Source: Microbulbifer sp. A4B17 (GTDB lineage Bacteria; Pseudomonadota; Gammaproteobacteria; Pseudomonadales; Cellvibrionaceae). From it: a stretch of 64,000 nt of DNA. The notes below the pieces were generated by a model that saw only the letters and a list, made by a program, of their open reading frames with translations, was not told where the DNA came from and ran no database searches. A program made the position numbers and the translations under genes. How positions within the stretch are numbered: position 1 is the stretch's first letter; each line of letters begins with the position of its first letter. This document shows positions 1 through 9,253 of the stretch, piece by piece. The DNA lies in NCBI RefSeq assembly GCF_003076275.1, contig NZ_CP029064.1, positions 4,010,001 to 4,074,000 on the forward strand, written 5' to 3'.

Positions 1-1
1 T

Positions 2-922
2 ACTCGCACCCACACCAACAGCCTCGACGAGAGCCTGGCCAGTGTTCGTTATCGCTCAGCTCAGACTGGCGTTTTCACCGGCAGCTCCCTGGGTAACGTC
101 GACTACGATACCGATTACATCGCCAATATCAGGGGAGACGGCTACGCCAATATTCTCGGCCTGACTTACGCCGTACGCGACAATGCGGAAATCGGTTTTG
201 CAGTGAGCCGCTCCAATATTGATGTGGATAATTCACAGCTCGCTATTGATTCCACCTCAACCAACTACAGCGTATTTGGCCGCATGCACTACGACATTTT
301 CTTTGTCGAAAGTAACGCGACCCTGACCGATGTAGATTACGATGACGTCAGCCGTTCTGTCTCTCTGGGCGACACTTATAACGGTAACCTGACCGGGAAT
401 ACCTCTGGCGAGAACTTGTCCTTAGGTATTACTGCCGGTGCAAACCTGCTCAATAGCGAAACCTTCCAGTTCGGCCCATTTGTAAGCTTTACCAAGGTAA
501 CTACGGATGTAGACGGCTACACCGAAGACGCTATCGAAGGCTTCACGTATACCGACCTGAGCGGTAATGAGCTCGACCCTCTGGGTATGCACTACGGTGA
601 TCAGGAACGCCGCCTGAGAAATATGCGTTTTGGTGCCTTCGCTAATAAGAACTGGGATACCATTAATGCCTATGCAGAAATCTGGTACGAAGACACTAAC
701 GGTACCGAAGAAGACACTATTGAAGTGGGCGTGAAGTCCATGGAAGGCAATATGAGCGCTATGCCTAGCTATGCCAGTGTCGACGAAGGCATCTTCAATG
801 GTGGTATGGGCATGATTGCCGGTATTCGCTGGCAGGCGGCTGACGCTATCGCAGTTAGCGCAACTGTCGCTTCCCGCCCAACGACTGAATCTGCTTCCGT
901 CAATTTGACTTACCGCTTCTAA
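2..922 (+). CDS. Autotransporter beta-domain protein, C-terminal part (5' end outside window)
   Basis: The frame is open from the first bases of the window, so this is the 3' part of a longer gene. The visible 306 residues alternate short hydrophobic and polar beta strands and end in LTYRF, the terminal aromatic signature of outer-membrane beta barrels recognised by the BAM machinery. The pattern fits the translocator domain of a type V autotransporter, as in the EstA/EstP GDSL-esterase type, with the passenger domain upstream and unseen. It acts in the outer membrane. An 11-bp perfect stem follows the stop. The passenger identity, and so the substrate, cannot be told from here. Confidence 0.75.
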   Translation, partial: TRTHTNSLDESLASVRYRSAQTGVFTGSSLGNVDYDTDYIANIRGDGYANILGLTYAVRDNAEIGFAVSRSNIDVDNSQLAIDSTSTNYSVFGRMHYDIFFVESNATLTDVDYDDVSRSVSLGDTYNGNLTGNTSGENLSLGITAGANLLNSETFQFGPFVSFTKVTTDVDGYTEDAIEGFTYTDLSGNELDPLGMHYGDQERRLRNMRFGAFANKNWDTINAYAEIWYEDTNGTEEDTIEVGVKSMEGNMSAMPSYASVDEGIFNGGMGMIAGIRWQAADAIAVSATVASRPTTESASVNLTYRF

Positions 923-928
923 GTGGTA

Positions 929-954
929 ACTGTGCCCCCTGCCGGGGGCACAGT
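929..954 (+). terminator. Hairpin after the autotransporter gene
   Basis: A perfect 11-bp inverted repeat (ACTGTGCCCCC / GGGGGCACAGT, loop TGCC) begins 7 bases after the autotransporter stop. It is followed by C/T-rich sequence rather than a clean T run, so it may terminate weakly or protect the 3' end. Confidence 0.6.
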
Positions 955-1036
955 CCCCTCCCTCTCTGTATCTAAGATTTTCCACTTCCCAAAACCTTCC
1001 CTCACCGGTGAAGCCGAAAAAATAGGGGCTATCCAA

Positions 1037-1567
1037 ATGCTCGGGTTGGAAACTGCCAACCTGATTATTCAAGAGTTAAATGAAGACCGGGATGCCAGGT
1101 TAATGCTGGCACTGCTTAACGATTCGGATTTTCTACAAAATATTGGCGATCGCGGCGTTCGGTCTGAAGACGATGCACGCAACTACCTCCTGAACGGTCC
1201 TATCGCCATGTATCGAACACATGGCTTTGGTATGTATAAAGTTTCCATGAAAAATGGAACTGCAATAGGCATCTGCGGGTTGGTTAAGCGTGCGGGGCTC
1301 GATGGCGTGGATATTGGTTTTGCTTTATTGCCCGATTTTCGCGGCCTAGGCTTTGCTTTGGAATCTGCGCAAGCTGTAATGGAATATGCCAAGAATGAGC
1401 TGGGACTACAGAGAATCCTCGCTATTACACAGCCGGAAAATACACCGTCTATTCGATTGCTGGAGAAGCTCGGCTTAAACCGCGAGTCAAATGTTGTCCT
1501 GCCTGGTGAGACTGAGGTTCTGGATCTGATGGTCTGGCACAAAGAGGCAGCAGAAATAAATAACTAG
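1037..1567 (+). CDS. GNAT family N-acetyltransferase (RimJ/RimL-like)
   Basis: A 176-residue protein of the GNAT acetyl-CoA-dependent acetyltransferase fold. The RimJ-like features are an N-terminal LETANLIIQEL strand, a central strand-turn with DIGFALLPDFRGLGFALE (motif A, the acetyl-CoA pyrophosphate loop) and the late ENTPSIRLLEKLGL helix. The substrate may be a protein N-terminus or a small amine; the sequence does not say which. The ATG at 1037 was chosen over upstream in-frame codons because AGGGG lies at 1024-1028 and homology begins there. The next gene is unrelated, so this is probably monocistronic. Confidence 0.85.
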   Translation: MLGLETANLIIQELNEDRDARLMLALLNDSDFLQNIGDRGVRSEDDARNYLLNGPIAMYRTHGFGMYKVSMKNGTAIGICGLVKRAGLDGVDIGFALLPDFRGLGFALESAQAVMEYAKNELGLQRILAITQPENTPSIRLLEKLGLNRESNVVLPGETEVLDLMVWHKEAAEINN

Positions 1568-1663
1568 AAAGAATATAAATTACTCATAAATACACTTATT
1601 GCGATAAATAGTGCGACTGAATATCAATTACAAAAATACCCCACGGGTTCTATGGTTTTTTCG

Positions 1664-1691
1664 TTGACATGTAACTAAGCTGAGCTAGTCT
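1664..1691 (+). promoter_or_regulatory. Candidate sigma-70 promoter of the DUF1540 gene
   Basis: TTGACA at 1664-1669 is a perfect -35 element. TAGTCT at 1686-1691 is a fair -10 with a 16-bp spacer. The start codon of the DUF1540 gene is 29 bp further on. Confidence 0.5.
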
Positions 1692-1719
1692 CCAACTTAC
1701 CAGTAAGGAGAGGACTGCC

Positions 1720-2010
1720 ATGATTATCGCAACAGATATGCCAGAAGTCAGTCGATGTGCCGCCAGCCAATGCGCCTATAACTCCAATGATGCCTGCCAC
1801 GCCAGAGCAATTACTATTGGTGACGGTGCAGATCCCGACTGTGACACTTTCTTCACAAACTCCCGCCACACAAACAGTTCCCGCACCGCCGGTGTCGGTG
1901 CCTGCAAAATGGAAGACTGTAAATTTAATGATGATTTCGAGTGCTCAGCAGATAGCATTCAAGTTGGGTTGAGAGGAAAATCCCAGCACTGCCAGAGCTA
2001 TACGCACTAA
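1720..2010 (+). CDS. Small cysteine-rich protein with two DUF1540 units
   Basis: A 96-residue protein containing two copies of a roughly 35-residue cysteine module: CAASQCAYNSNDAC...DC and CKMEDCKFNDDFEC...HC. Each has the spacing C-x3-C-x7-C with a later cysteine, and each middle part reads A-(I/V)-x-(I/V)-G. This matches the DUF1540 family, whose cysteines probably bind a metal; its function is unknown. A strong AAGGAGAGG lies at 1704-1712 before the ATG, a good promoter is upstream and a strong terminator downstream, so it is an independent transcription unit, perhaps well expressed. No signal peptide is visible. Confidence 0.85.
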   Translation: MIIATDMPEVSRCAASQCAYNSNDACHARAITIGDGADPDCDTFFTNSRHTNSSRTAGVGACKMEDCKFNDDFECSADSIQVGLRGKSQHCQSYTH

Positions 2011-2030
2011 TTGCATACCAAGAATCCAAT

Positions 2031-2066
2031 AAAAAAGCCCGGCTCAATCTTTGCCGGGCTTTTTTG
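2031..2066. terminator. Bidirectional intrinsic terminator
   Basis: AAAAAAGCCCGGC (2031-2043) pairs with GCCGGGCTTTTTT (2053-2065) around a 9-nt loop. The A run and T run on either side let it serve both the DUF1540 gene (+) and the convergent acyl-CoA synthetase gene (-). Confidence 0.9.
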
Positions 2067-2082
2067 TTACAGCTGGAGGATA

Positions 2083-3798
2083 TTAACTGACGGGCTCAAG
2101 TGAAGCCTCTTTTGAGCTTTCACTAACTGGGGCTCGTGGCTCCCATACAATCCCTTTGGTATCGACATGCTGATTAAATAGTGGCTGGTAGTGTGCCTCA
2201 AGTACCTTGCGCTTGATCTTTAGCGTCGGCGTAAGGAACTCATTGAGGGGTGTCCACTCCTCCTTGGTAATAAAGATAGTTTTAATTCGCTCATGTTGAG
2301 GCAACTTATCATTCACTGAAGCCAGCAACTTCTGCAAGTGTTCATTAACTTCCTCGCGGGGTAATTTTTCAGCAGATTCGGAAATAGTCACCAGCATTAC
2401 CGGCTGGTCCATACCGTGCCCTAATACGCAAAGCTGTGCCAACAATGTCTCATTGCCAAAATAACCTTCAAGACGACTAGGCTGAATAAACTTACCCTTA
2501 CTGGTTTTAAAGGTTTCTGAAATACGCCCGGTAATATGTACCAGACCGTCCTTATCAATAAATCCCGAATCTCCGGTATGGTAATAACCGTCCTGTATTA
2601 CCTCTGCGGTTTTTTCCGGTTCGAGATAATATCCCTTCATCAATGAACCGCTCTTAAATAGTATCTCCCCGTCCTCAGAAATCTTAACTTCACATCCATG
2701 GTAGGGCTTTCCAACGGTTCCCGGCACAGGATCTTCCCCCGGTGGTGCAAAGCAACCATAAATAAAGTTTTCAGTCATACCGTAACCATCGGCTACCTTC
2801 ATCCCCATACGGTGGTACCAACGGAGCAGCTCAATAGAAATGGGGGACGCGCCGCTAACCAATATTTCTGCATCATCCAACCCCAGACCATTGCGAACTT
2901 TCTTTCTCAACCAGGTGTTGATTCCAGGAATACGCAGCAGTACTTCTTGCAGTGACGGCGGGATTTTTTCATCAATTCCCTCTTTAAACTTGGTCCAGAG
3001 TCGGGGAACCGAAAAGAACATCGTAGGCCGCGTACGCTTTAAATCTTCCAGGAAAGTGTCCAAGGATTCGGGGAAATGAATTGGAGTACCAGAATACAAA
3101 CAATGGAATTCAACCAGTATCCGCTCTGCAGCATGGGCTAAGGGCAAATAGGAAAGAACACGGTCATTTTCATCCATTCCATAGCCGCGAATCATATTTG
3201 GTGAGACAAAAACCACCGAAGACCAGCTATGCATAACACCTTTTGGATTACCGGTGGTTCCAGAGGTGTACATAATCGTAAAGGTATCGTCCAAATCGAA
3301 GACCGGCTTCTCCTCAAAACGGTCGCTCTCTTTAATTAAGGACTCCAGATCCTTATCACAACGGATCTCGCAACGCTGAATTGCGACGGAAGGCAGTAGG
3401 TCAGCAACTTCCTGCAGAGCAGCATTATTATCTGTAGCTCCACAGAAAAGCATCTTTGATTCAGAGTGTTGCAATACATAGGTCATCGAGGAAACAGATT
3501 GACCCGGGTAGAGAGGCACGCTGATCATTCCAGCCAGCATGATACCCACGTCCACAATAATCCAATCTGCACAGTTCTTGCCGTGAATAGCGATGCGGTC
3601 ACCGGGCTCAAACTGGCTACGCAAATACCCAGCTATCCTGCGCGCCCGATCCATTACTTCTCCCCAGGTATAGTCTCTCCACTGCCGCTGCTGCATTTGG
3701 CGAAGAAAGACCGTATCAGCCTGCTGTGCCTCCCTCTGGTAAAGAATCTCCAAAGGTTGCAGGCCTTTCACCTTCTCGTACTTTTCTTCCGGGGTCAT
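2083..3798 (-). CDS. Long-chain acyl-CoA synthetase (AMP-binding, FadD15/FAA-like)
   Basis: A 571-residue ANL-superfamily enzyme that activates a fatty acid with ATP to acyl-AMP and then acyl-CoA. The P-loop-like A3 signature YTSGTTGNPKG lies near residue 175, followed by the A5 motif DGYGMTE and the A7/A8 motifs YYHTGDSGFID and GRISETFKTSKGKFIQP. This ordering, together with the ETFKTSKGK hinge, resembles eukaryotic-type long-chain ligases more than E. coli FadD. The ATG has GAGAGGA about 6 nt upstream. It stands alone between a terminator and a long AT-rich spacer. The chain-length preference is not visible. Confidence 0.88.
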   Translation of the reverse strand: MTPEEKYEKVKGLQPLEILYQREAQQADTVFLRQMQQRQWRDYTWGEVMDRARRIAGYLRSQFEPGDRIAIHGKNCADWIIVDVGIMLAGMISVPLYPGQSVSSMTYVLQHSESKMLFCGATDNNAALQEVADLLPSVAIQRCEIRCDKDLESLIKESDRFEEKPVFDLDDTFTIMYTSGTTGNPKGVMHSWSSVVFVSPNMIRGYGMDENDRVLSYLPLAHAAERILVEFHCLYSGTPIHFPESLDTFLEDLKRTRPTMFFSVPRLWTKFKEGIDEKIPPSLQEVLLRIPGINTWLRKKVRNGLGLDDAEILVSGASPISIELLRWYHRMGMKVADGYGMTENFIYGCFAPPGEDPVPGTVGKPYHGCEVKISEDGEILFKSGSLMKGYYLEPEKTAEVIQDGYYHTGDSGFIDKDGLVHITGRISETFKTSKGKFIQPSRLEGYFGNETLLAQLCVLGHGMDQPVMLVTISESAEKLPREEVNEHLQKLLASVNDKLPQHERIKTIFITKEEWTPLNEFLTPTLKIKRKVLEAHYQPLFNQHVDTKGIVWEPRAPVSESSKEASLEPVS

Positions 3799-4203
3799 CG
3801 CTAGTCCTCTCTGATTATTGTGTTTTTTTAATTATGAGTAGTGTCGTTCACCCGGGCAGATTGCACCAATATGCAGCACACCCTGCGCAGAGCTACCAAG
3901 ATCACTAAGCACTAAAGCCATTAAATAACGACTTTTACCCAGCTTGGCTAGATCAGCCTAATGAATATGGCAGATGAGACACCTAATAAGGCAGAATCTC
4001 TGACAATTATTGTTTTACCTTAAGTTACTGAAGATCGGCTATTAGTGCAATTATTGTTATCAACTGGGAAATGCGGATGGCTGGTCACAAATAATCAGCA
4101 TCTTTGTTGCCTAATTGGGACATTAAGCCTAACAAAATATCCCTTTTATCAGAGTTTTATTCACTAGCTGGGCTTATGAAGCTAAAGCATTGTGGTACAC
4201 AGT

Positions 4204-4219
4204 GTTACATGAATGTAAT
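4204..4219. promoter_or_regulatory. Palindrome GTTAC-N6-GTAAT
   Basis: GTTAC (4204-4208), ATGAAT, GTAAT (4215-4219). It has the same arm and spacer design as the palindrome 78 bp further on, which suggests two sites for one dimeric regulator upstream of the acyl-CoA synthetase gene. Confidence 0.35.
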
Positions 4220-4279
4220 TCAAAATTACTTTTTGATTTCTTAAAGAGTTAATCCACACCAATTTCTAAGTTGGTATCA

Positions 4280-4299
4280 GGGTTACAGAAAAGTAACCC
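4280..4299. promoter_or_regulatory. Palindrome GGGTTAC-N6-GTAACCC
   Basis: Perfect 7-bp arms around AGAAAA. It may be an operator or a small hairpin. The arms match the nearby site at 4204-4219. Confidence 0.4.
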
Positions 4300-4654
4300 G
4301 AGGCAACAAGTTAAAATAAATAGCGACACCCAACTTAAAAAATCTGCAAACTACAACAGCTTCCTTTTAGCAAGAGCGAACATCCAGGCAAAATATAAAA
4401 ATCAAACACGACAAAAAAATCGTGGAGACTTAAAACCTACCAGAAGAAATAAATACGTTAATTTCAATTTAATTGATAAAATTAATGACTCTTAAATATT
4501 GGAAATAACAAGCTCAATACGTTAGAGAGACCAACATTAGTATCTCAACCAAGAATAAATCTACAGGACTCGTAACATCGAAAGTACTGTCAGAAATTAA
4601 TAAAAAGAAACGTGATTAACTGGAGGTTAAAAGCGAGATGATGAAAGGAGAAAT

Positions 4655-4688
4655 GGGGAGAGGAATGTAAAAAAACACTTCCCTCTCC
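4655..4688 (-). terminator. Imperfect terminator-like hairpin after lipA
   Basis: A GGGGAGAGGAATGT arm and an ACACTTCCCTCTCC arm pair with small bulges around an A-rich loop, 12 bases past the lipA stop on the minus strand. It is the probable end of the lipA operon transcript. Confidence 0.5.
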
Positions 4689-4699
4689 TACAAAGTATA

Positions 4700-5683
4700 T
4701 TAACCTACCTTTTCTCCGTGAGCCTGTTTATCAGCGTGGTAGGAAGAGCGTACCAAGGGACCACAGGCCGCGTGCTTAAAGCCGATTTGCTCAGCGTAGC
4801 GGCGATATTCTTCAAACTCGTCCGGGTGAACGTAGCGCTGTACCGGTAAATGTTCTTTACTGGGCTGCAGATACTGGCCGATCGTGAGCATATCGATATC
4901 ATGCTCGCGCATATCGTCCATCACCTGGAAAATTTCCTCTTTCTCTTCACCCAGGCCAACCATCAACCCGGACTTGGTCAGTACGTCAGGGCGGCGCTTT
5001 TTGTATTCCTGCAGAAGTTTTAAAGACCACTTGTAATTGGCACCGGGGCGAGACTCTTTATACAGGCGGGGTACAGTTTCCAGGTTGTGGTTAAACACAT
5101 CTGGAGCTTCCTTTTCCAGGATATCCAGTGCTACATCCATACGGCCACGGAAATCTGGCGTGAGAATTTCCACCTGTAGGTTCGGGGATTGCGCTCTCGA
5201 TTCACGAATACAGTTGGCAAAGTGCTCAGCGCCACCATCGCGTAAATCATCCCGGTCAACGGAGGTAATTACCACATAGCGCAAACTCATAGCAGCAATC
5301 GCATCTGCCAGGTTCTTTGGCTCTTCAGGATCGAGCGGGTTGGGCTTCCCGTGGCCCACATCGCAGAAAGGACAGCGACGGGTACAAATTTCCCCCATGA
5401 TCATAAAGGTTGCGGTACCACCGCTAAAACACTCTCCCAAATTAGGGCAGCTCGCCTCTTCACAAACCGTTGACAATTTTTGTGAGCGGAGAATACTTTT
5501 AATGCGATCCACTTCTTTTGAAGCAGGAACCTTTACACGAATCCAGTCGGGCTTGCGCAGCAGGTTATCACTGGCAATCACCTTCACTGGAATACGCTCT
5601 ACCTTATCACCGTCGCGGAGTTTCTCCCCCTGCTGGAGGCGGCGAGTGCGCTTAACGGGCACCAGATCAGGTTTATCAGCCAT
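4700..5683 (-). CDS. lipA: Lipoyl synthase
   Basis: A 327-residue radical-SAM enzyme that inserts two sulfurs into octanoyl groups on lipoyl-dependent proteins. The auxiliary cluster cysteines are C74, C79 and C85 ([12 protein letters not shown]). The radical-SAM cluster is C100-x3-C104-x2-C107 in CTRRCPFCD. The C-terminal [10 protein letters not shown] contains the conserved RSSY serine that ligates the auxiliary cluster. Length and motif order match the family. The gene overlaps lipB by 2 nt, so the two steps of de novo lipoate formation are made from one transcript. Confidence 0.97.
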   Translation of the reverse strand: MADKPDLVPVKRTRRLQQGEKLRDGDKVERIPVKVIASDNLLRKPDWIRVKVPASKEVDRIKSILRSQKLSTVCEEASCPNLGECFSGGTATFMIMGEICTRRCPFCDVGHGKPNPLDPEEPKNLADAIAAMSLRYVVITSVDRDDLRDGGAEHFANCIRESRAQSPNLQVEILTPDFRGRMDVALDILEKEAPDVFNHNLETVPRLYKESRPGANYKWSLKLLQEYKKRRPDVLTKSGLMVGLGEEKEEIFQVMDDMREHDIDMLTIGQYLQPSKEHLPVQRYVHPDEFEEYRRYAEQIGFKHAACGPLVRSSYHADKQAHGEKVG

Positions 5684-6377
5684 TACTTAATTCCTGCTGT
5701 TCTGCGCTCAGTTGCGCAAATACTTTTTCATCTATGGGTTGCCACTGGGCATCGGGCAACTGTAGGGTGCGAAGCAACTCCCGTACGAAAACTTCGGCAA
5801 CCTGGCTCCAATTCGGAGCCGGCTCTAATATTTCCGCCATCTGCACCATCTGCATTTCAGCATAGCCACAGGGATTGATCCGTAGGAATGGGGCCAGATC
5901 CATATCGATATTGATGGCAATACCATGGAAGCTGCATCCCCGCCGTACCCGCAAACCAATAGAAGCGATTTTATTTCCCACACGGGGCCCTTCAGTGAGG
6001 TAGACCCCGGGCGCATCGGGCCTGGGTGCCGCTGCGACACCAAAGGTTTCCAGCATTGCCACCGTGGCGGTTTCCAGTGCAGTTACCAGATCCCGCACAC
6101 CAATTTTTGCTCTGCGCAGGTCCAGTAGTGGATACACCACCAGTTGGCCGGGGCCGTGATAAGTCACCTGCCCCCCGCGGTCCACCTGTACTACCGGTAT
6201 ATCACCGGTATTGAGCAGATGCTCAGCTTTGCCCGCCTGGCCCTGGGTAAACACCGGTTCGTGCTCGACACACCAGATCTCATCGGCGCTGTCGTTATCG
6301 CGGGTATCGGTATAGCGAGACATGGCCCGCCAGACATTCTCGTAATCGCGCCGCGCCAAGTTGCGAACAATGGTCAT
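5676..6377 (-). CDS. lipB: Octanoyl-[acyl carrier protein]:protein octanoyltransferase
   Basis: A 233-residue enzyme that transfers octanoate from ACP to the lipoyl domains of target proteins, the step before LipA. The [11 protein letters not shown] motif, [17 protein letters not shown], the catalytic lysine of [11 protein letters not shown] and the catalytic cysteine of INPCGY are all present. The ATG at 6377 was chosen; a GTG directly upstream (6380) is also in frame. The start overlaps the ybeD stop (TGATG), and the 3' end overlaps the lipA start, which indicates translational coupling through the operon. Confidence 0.96.
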   Translation of the reverse strand: MTIVRNLARRDYENVWRAMSRYTDTRDNDSADEIWCVEHEPVFTQGQAGKAEHLLNTGDIPVVQVDRGGQVTYHGPGQLVVYPLLDLRRAKIGVRDLVTALETATVAMLETFGVAAAPRPDAPGVYLTEGPRVGNKIASIGLRVRRGCSFHGIAINIDMDLAPFLRINPCGYAEMQMVQMAEILEPAPNWSQVAEVFVRELLRTLQLPDAQWQPIDEKVFAQLSAEQQELSNG

Positions 6378-6658
6378 CACAACACCATATGGACAGCGGG
6401 GTGCTGCTTCAATTCTTCAAATAACGCTTTCAGCTGCTCCTCCCCGGTGGCGAGGATAAAGAAAGTCATCGAGGTAAATTTGCCGGTACTGCTGTCCCGC
6501 AAAGTAACGCGCTCTTCGTCCAGACCGGGGGCATGGCGACGCATCACATCCAGAACAAATTCGTGCGCCTCATCATTGGCATCACGCACGACCTTGACCA
6601 TGTAGTCTTTGCAGGGAAATTCAATTTTCGGGGCTTTTTGATTGGGATCTTGACTCAT
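6377..6658 (-). CDS. ybeD: DUF493 family protein YbeD
   Basis: A 93-residue protein homologous to E. coli YbeD, which sits between dacA and lipB there too. The fold is ACT/ferredoxin-like; the family contains [17 protein letters not shown] at the N-terminus and [23 protein letters not shown] further on. A regulatory role in lipoate biosynthesis has been proposed from context, but the biochemical function is not established. The ATG at 6658 was preferred over an upstream codon at 6706 because GGAGAG stands at the right distance and the length then matches the family. Confidence 0.92.
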   Translation of the reverse strand: MSQDPNQKAPKIEFPCKDYMVKVVRDANDEAHEFVLDVMRRHAPGLDEERVTLRDSSTGKFTSMTFFILATGEEQLKALFEELKQHPAVHMVL

Positions 6659-6791
6659 ACCACTCTCCGGGGCCGGGCTGTTAGATATTGAGAAAAGCTT
6701 AGGCACAGCCGGGCGGCGATTATACAGCGGCTAAACAGTAGTGGACAGTGAGCAAAAGGGGAAGTGGACAGAGAGTGGGGAGAGATGGACA

Positions 6792-6814
6792 GGGATGGGA
6801 ATCATTCCCATCCC
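6792..6814 (-). terminator. Hairpin after dacA
   Basis: Perfect 10-bp arms GGGATGGGAA / TTCCCATCCC with loop TCA, 12 bases past the dacA stop. There is no T run on the minus strand, so it may be a partial terminator or an RNA stabiliser between dacA and ybeD. Confidence 0.5.
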
Positions 6815-6825
6815 TAAATCAGCAA

Positions 6826-7989
6826 TTAGCTAAAAAAGCCCATTACAAAACGCTTGATGGAGTCCCACATACGCTTGAAGAAACCGGCACGTTCCACATC
6901 TTCAGCGGCAACCGCTTTAACGTCTGCAACAGTTTCACCATCCAGGGTCACAACAACTTTACCCACTGGCTGGCCCTTCTGCACCGGCGCCTCCAGCTCT
7001 CCATCCACAATCAGATCAGCCTTAATGCCCTCTTCACCACCGCGGGGAATAGTCACAAATACGTCTTTAGCGACAGCAATACCAACGCTAGGCTCCTGAC
7101 CGCCCCAAACACGCTCGGTCTGCAGCTCTTCACCCTGGCCGTAGACCTTGTGGGTCTGGTAATAGCGGAAGCCGTAGGCCAGTAGTTTCTGAGTCTCGGA
7201 AGCGCGCTTTTCATCACTGTCGGTACCGACAACAATAGCAACCAGGCGCATGCCGCGCTTCATTGCTGACGCGACCAGGCAGTAACCCGCCTCTTCCGTA
7301 TGGCCGGTCTTGATACCATCTACAGAGGAGTCGCGCCACAGCAGGCGATTGCGATTTGGCTGGTTAATACCGGAGTAGCTGAAGTACTTCTCGGAATAAA
7401 TATCGTAGTGCTCAGGGTGATCCATAATCAGCGCGCGCGCCAATACACCCAGGTCGCGGGCAGTAGTCATATGCCCTTCCGCTGGCCAACCCGTGGCGTT
7501 GACAAAGTGGGTGTCTTCCATGCCCAGCAGCTCCGCCTGCTGGTTCATAACTTCAGCAAACACCTCTTCGCTACCGGAGACGTGCTCTGCCAGCGCGATA
7601 CTCGCATCGTTACCAGACTGAATTATCACTCCGCGCATCAAGTCGATAACCGGTACCTGGTCACCCACTTTGACAAACATCTTCGACCCACCCTTGCGCC
7701 AGGCCTTCTCAGAGATGCGAACCATATCGCTCTCTTTGACACTGCCCTTGAGGATTTCCTCAGAGACGATATAAGCCGTCATCATTTTGGTCAGGCTGGC
7801 AGGGGGTACCTGGGTATCTGCTTCGTGCTCAACCAGCACTTGCCCAGTATTGGCATCCAAAAGGAGATAGGATTTTGCTGCCAATTGGGGCGGTGCGGGG
7901 ATAAGAGATTGCGCCTGGGCCAGGCCCGCACATAACAACAGGAAAGAACAGGCGATAATCCGTGTGATCATAGGTGTATGTCTCGTCAT
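6826..7989 (-). CDS. dacA: D-alanyl-D-alanine carboxypeptidase (PBP5/6 type)
   Basis: A 387-residue periplasmic penicillin-binding protein that removes the terminal D-Ala of peptidoglycan pentapeptides. Its features are a signal peptide ending near AQAQ (residue 27), the active-site S65-L-T-K68, the SGND triad loop, and KTGHTEEAGYC. The C-terminal end is an amphipathic anchor (FFKRMWDSIKRFVMGFFS) as in PBP5. Two in-frame ATGs exist, at 7989 and 7971; neither has an ideal ribosome binding site (GAGGA touches the first), so the start is uncertain by 6 codons. The gene lies between rlpA and ybeD in the usual order. Confidence 0.95.
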   Translation of the reverse strand: MTRHTPMITRIIACSFLLLCAGLAQAQSLIPAPPQLAAKSYLLLDANTGQVLVEHEADTQVPPASLTKMMTAYIVSEEILKGSVKESDMVRISEKAWRKGGSKMFVKVGDQVPVIDLMRGVIIQSGNDASIALAEHVSGSEEVFAEVMNQQAELLGMEDTHFVNATGWPAEGHMTTARDLGVLARALIMDHPEHYDIYSEKYFSYSGINQPNRNRLLWRDSSVDGIKTGHTEEAGYCLVASAMKRGMRLVAIVVGTDSDEKRASETQKLLAYGFRYYQTHKVYGQGEELQTERVWGGQEPSVGIAVAKDVFVTIPRGGEEGIKADLIVDGELEAPVQKGQPVGKVVVTLDGETVADVKAVAAEDVERAGFFKRMWDSIKRFVMGFFS

Positions 7990-8228
7990 TCCTCGTTTTC
8001 GTTGGCTATGGACTAACCTGCAACGAAGACTACAGGGTTAATCAGCGGCACCAAGGCTTGTCGCCAGACGCCGCCCATCATTACAAAATTACAAAATACA
8101 AGAAAAAACGCGTCAATGCGCACTATTTTGTGAACGGGTATTCAAATGACCGTCACTTTCGATATCAGTCATGGGGTTTCATGAGTATTTGCCACCCTGC
8201 CGTATTAATACCCAAAAGCCCTGAAATA

Positions 8229-9104
8229 TTAATCGTAAACAACTTGTGGCTGTCCAAACCGCTTTTGTTCAACAGTTTCTCGCGCTGTTGCCAGAGCTCT
8301 CTGTTGAGTTAAAGGGCCGATACGAACCCGATAAAAAGTCTTGCCTCCACGCTGAACAGAACTAACGGCAACAGGATAGTCAATGGCTGCGGCCAACTGG
8401 GCTCGAATTTCCTGAGCCTGCACGGAGCTGCTATAGGCGCCTACCTGCAAGTAAGTATTGTCGGGCAACTTGATGGTCGTATCTTCCGCCAAACCAGCGG
8501 TGCCATCGCTATTGGCCAACACTTCATTGGCCGCCGGCAGCGAGGCCGGATCCAGCGCTTCTACTTCAACCCGAGCAATACCTTTATCAATGTACCCTAG
8601 CTTCTGTGCCGCAGTATAACTCAGGTCGATAATACGCCCGTGTACGAAGGGTCCCCGATCGTTCACCCGCACTATAATACTGCGACCATTGTCGAGATTG
8701 GTGACCTTGGCATAGCTGGGCAACGGCAGCGTTTTGTGAGCAGCGGACATGGCATACATATTGTAGACCTCGCCATTTGCTGTACGCCGACCGTGGAATT
8801 TTGTCCCGTACCAGGAAGCCTGCCCCACCTCTTTATAGCCTTTGACATCATCCCGTACACGGTAGGTGACGCCGTTGACCTTATATGGTGATTTATTGCC
8901 AGCATCGCCGATGGGCTCACGGACGGGGATAGGTTCGGGGGCGGCCTGCATATTTACCGGAGCAGAGGGACCGCTATCTTTGACGCTGTTAAAGTCCGGT
9001 TCTTTGGTATTTTTGCTTTTCTGTGGTTTTGGCTGCGGGCCACTACAGGCCGCTAACAACAGGACCGCCAGGGCCACTCCCCAACGCGCTTTGCACTGAA
9101 ACAT
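8229..9104 (-). CDS. rlpA: Rare lipoprotein A, septal glycan lytic transglycosylase
   Basis: A 291-residue outer-membrane lipoprotein. The lipobox LLAAC puts the lipidated cysteine at residue 20. The double-psi beta-barrel domain begins around QASWYGTKFHGRRTANGE and contains the catalytic-type residues of that family (ANGE...YNMYAMSAAHKTLP...VNDRGPF). A C-terminal SPOR domain, about residues 215-290, binds denuded glycan at the septum. In Pseudomonas this family cleaves naked glycan strands; the intact motifs suggest the same here. It is followed by dacA after 239 non-coding bases. Confidence 0.95.
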   Translation of the reverse strand: MFQCKARWGVALAVLLLAACSGPQPKPQKSKNTKEPDFNSVKDSGPSAPVNMQAAPEPIPVREPIGDAGNKSPYKVNGVTYRVRDDVKGYKEVGQASWYGTKFHGRRTANGEVYNMYAMSAAHKTLPLPSYAKVTNLDNGRSIIVRVNDRGPFVHGRIIDLSYTAAQKLGYIDKGIARVEVEALDPASLPAANEVLANSDGTAGLAEDTTIKLPDNTYLQVGAYSSSVQAQEIRAQLAAAIDYPVAVSSVQRGGKTFYRVRIGPLTQQRALATARETVEQKRFGQPQVVYD

Positions 9105-9196
9105 ATTCCCCCCGGCGCGCGACAGTTGTTTGCCGCCGTCTCTAAGCCGCTATTATCTAAAACTGCTGAATAAGATAGAAAGTATCAGAACGCTGG

Positions 9197-9227
9197 CGGC
9201 ACAAATGGTTCCATACCATTTGTGCCG
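9197..9227 (-). terminator. 13-bp perfect hairpin between mltB and rlpA
   Basis: CGGCACAAATGGT and ACCATTTGTGCCG flank loop TCCAT, 27 bases past the mltB stop. No T run follows on the minus strand. It could be an attenuator, a processing site or a stabiliser inside the operon. Confidence 0.5.
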
Positions 9228-9253
9228 AATTTAAAGGCGAACCAGATGCTGCC

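Larger units (their letters stand above)
3799..4699. other. Gene-free AT-rich spacer
   Basis: About 900 bases without a convincing gene. The only sizable open frame (4271-4495, TTG start) is lysine/asparagine-rich, has no ribosome binding site and looks like chance in AT-rich DNA. The stretch carries two GTTAC-N6-GTAA(C/T) palindromes, listed separately. It should contain the promoter of the acyl-CoA synthetase, but no clear -35/-10 pair stands out. Confidence 0.6.

Noticed and set aside
422..1072. 216-codon minus frame opposite the autotransporter
   Set aside because: It is a shadow of the beta-barrel gene, crosses its terminator and resembles no protein family.
4271..4495. 74-codon forward frame in the AT-rich spacer
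   Set aside because: TTG start, no ribosome binding site, biased Lys/Asn/Arg composition expected from AT-rich DNA.
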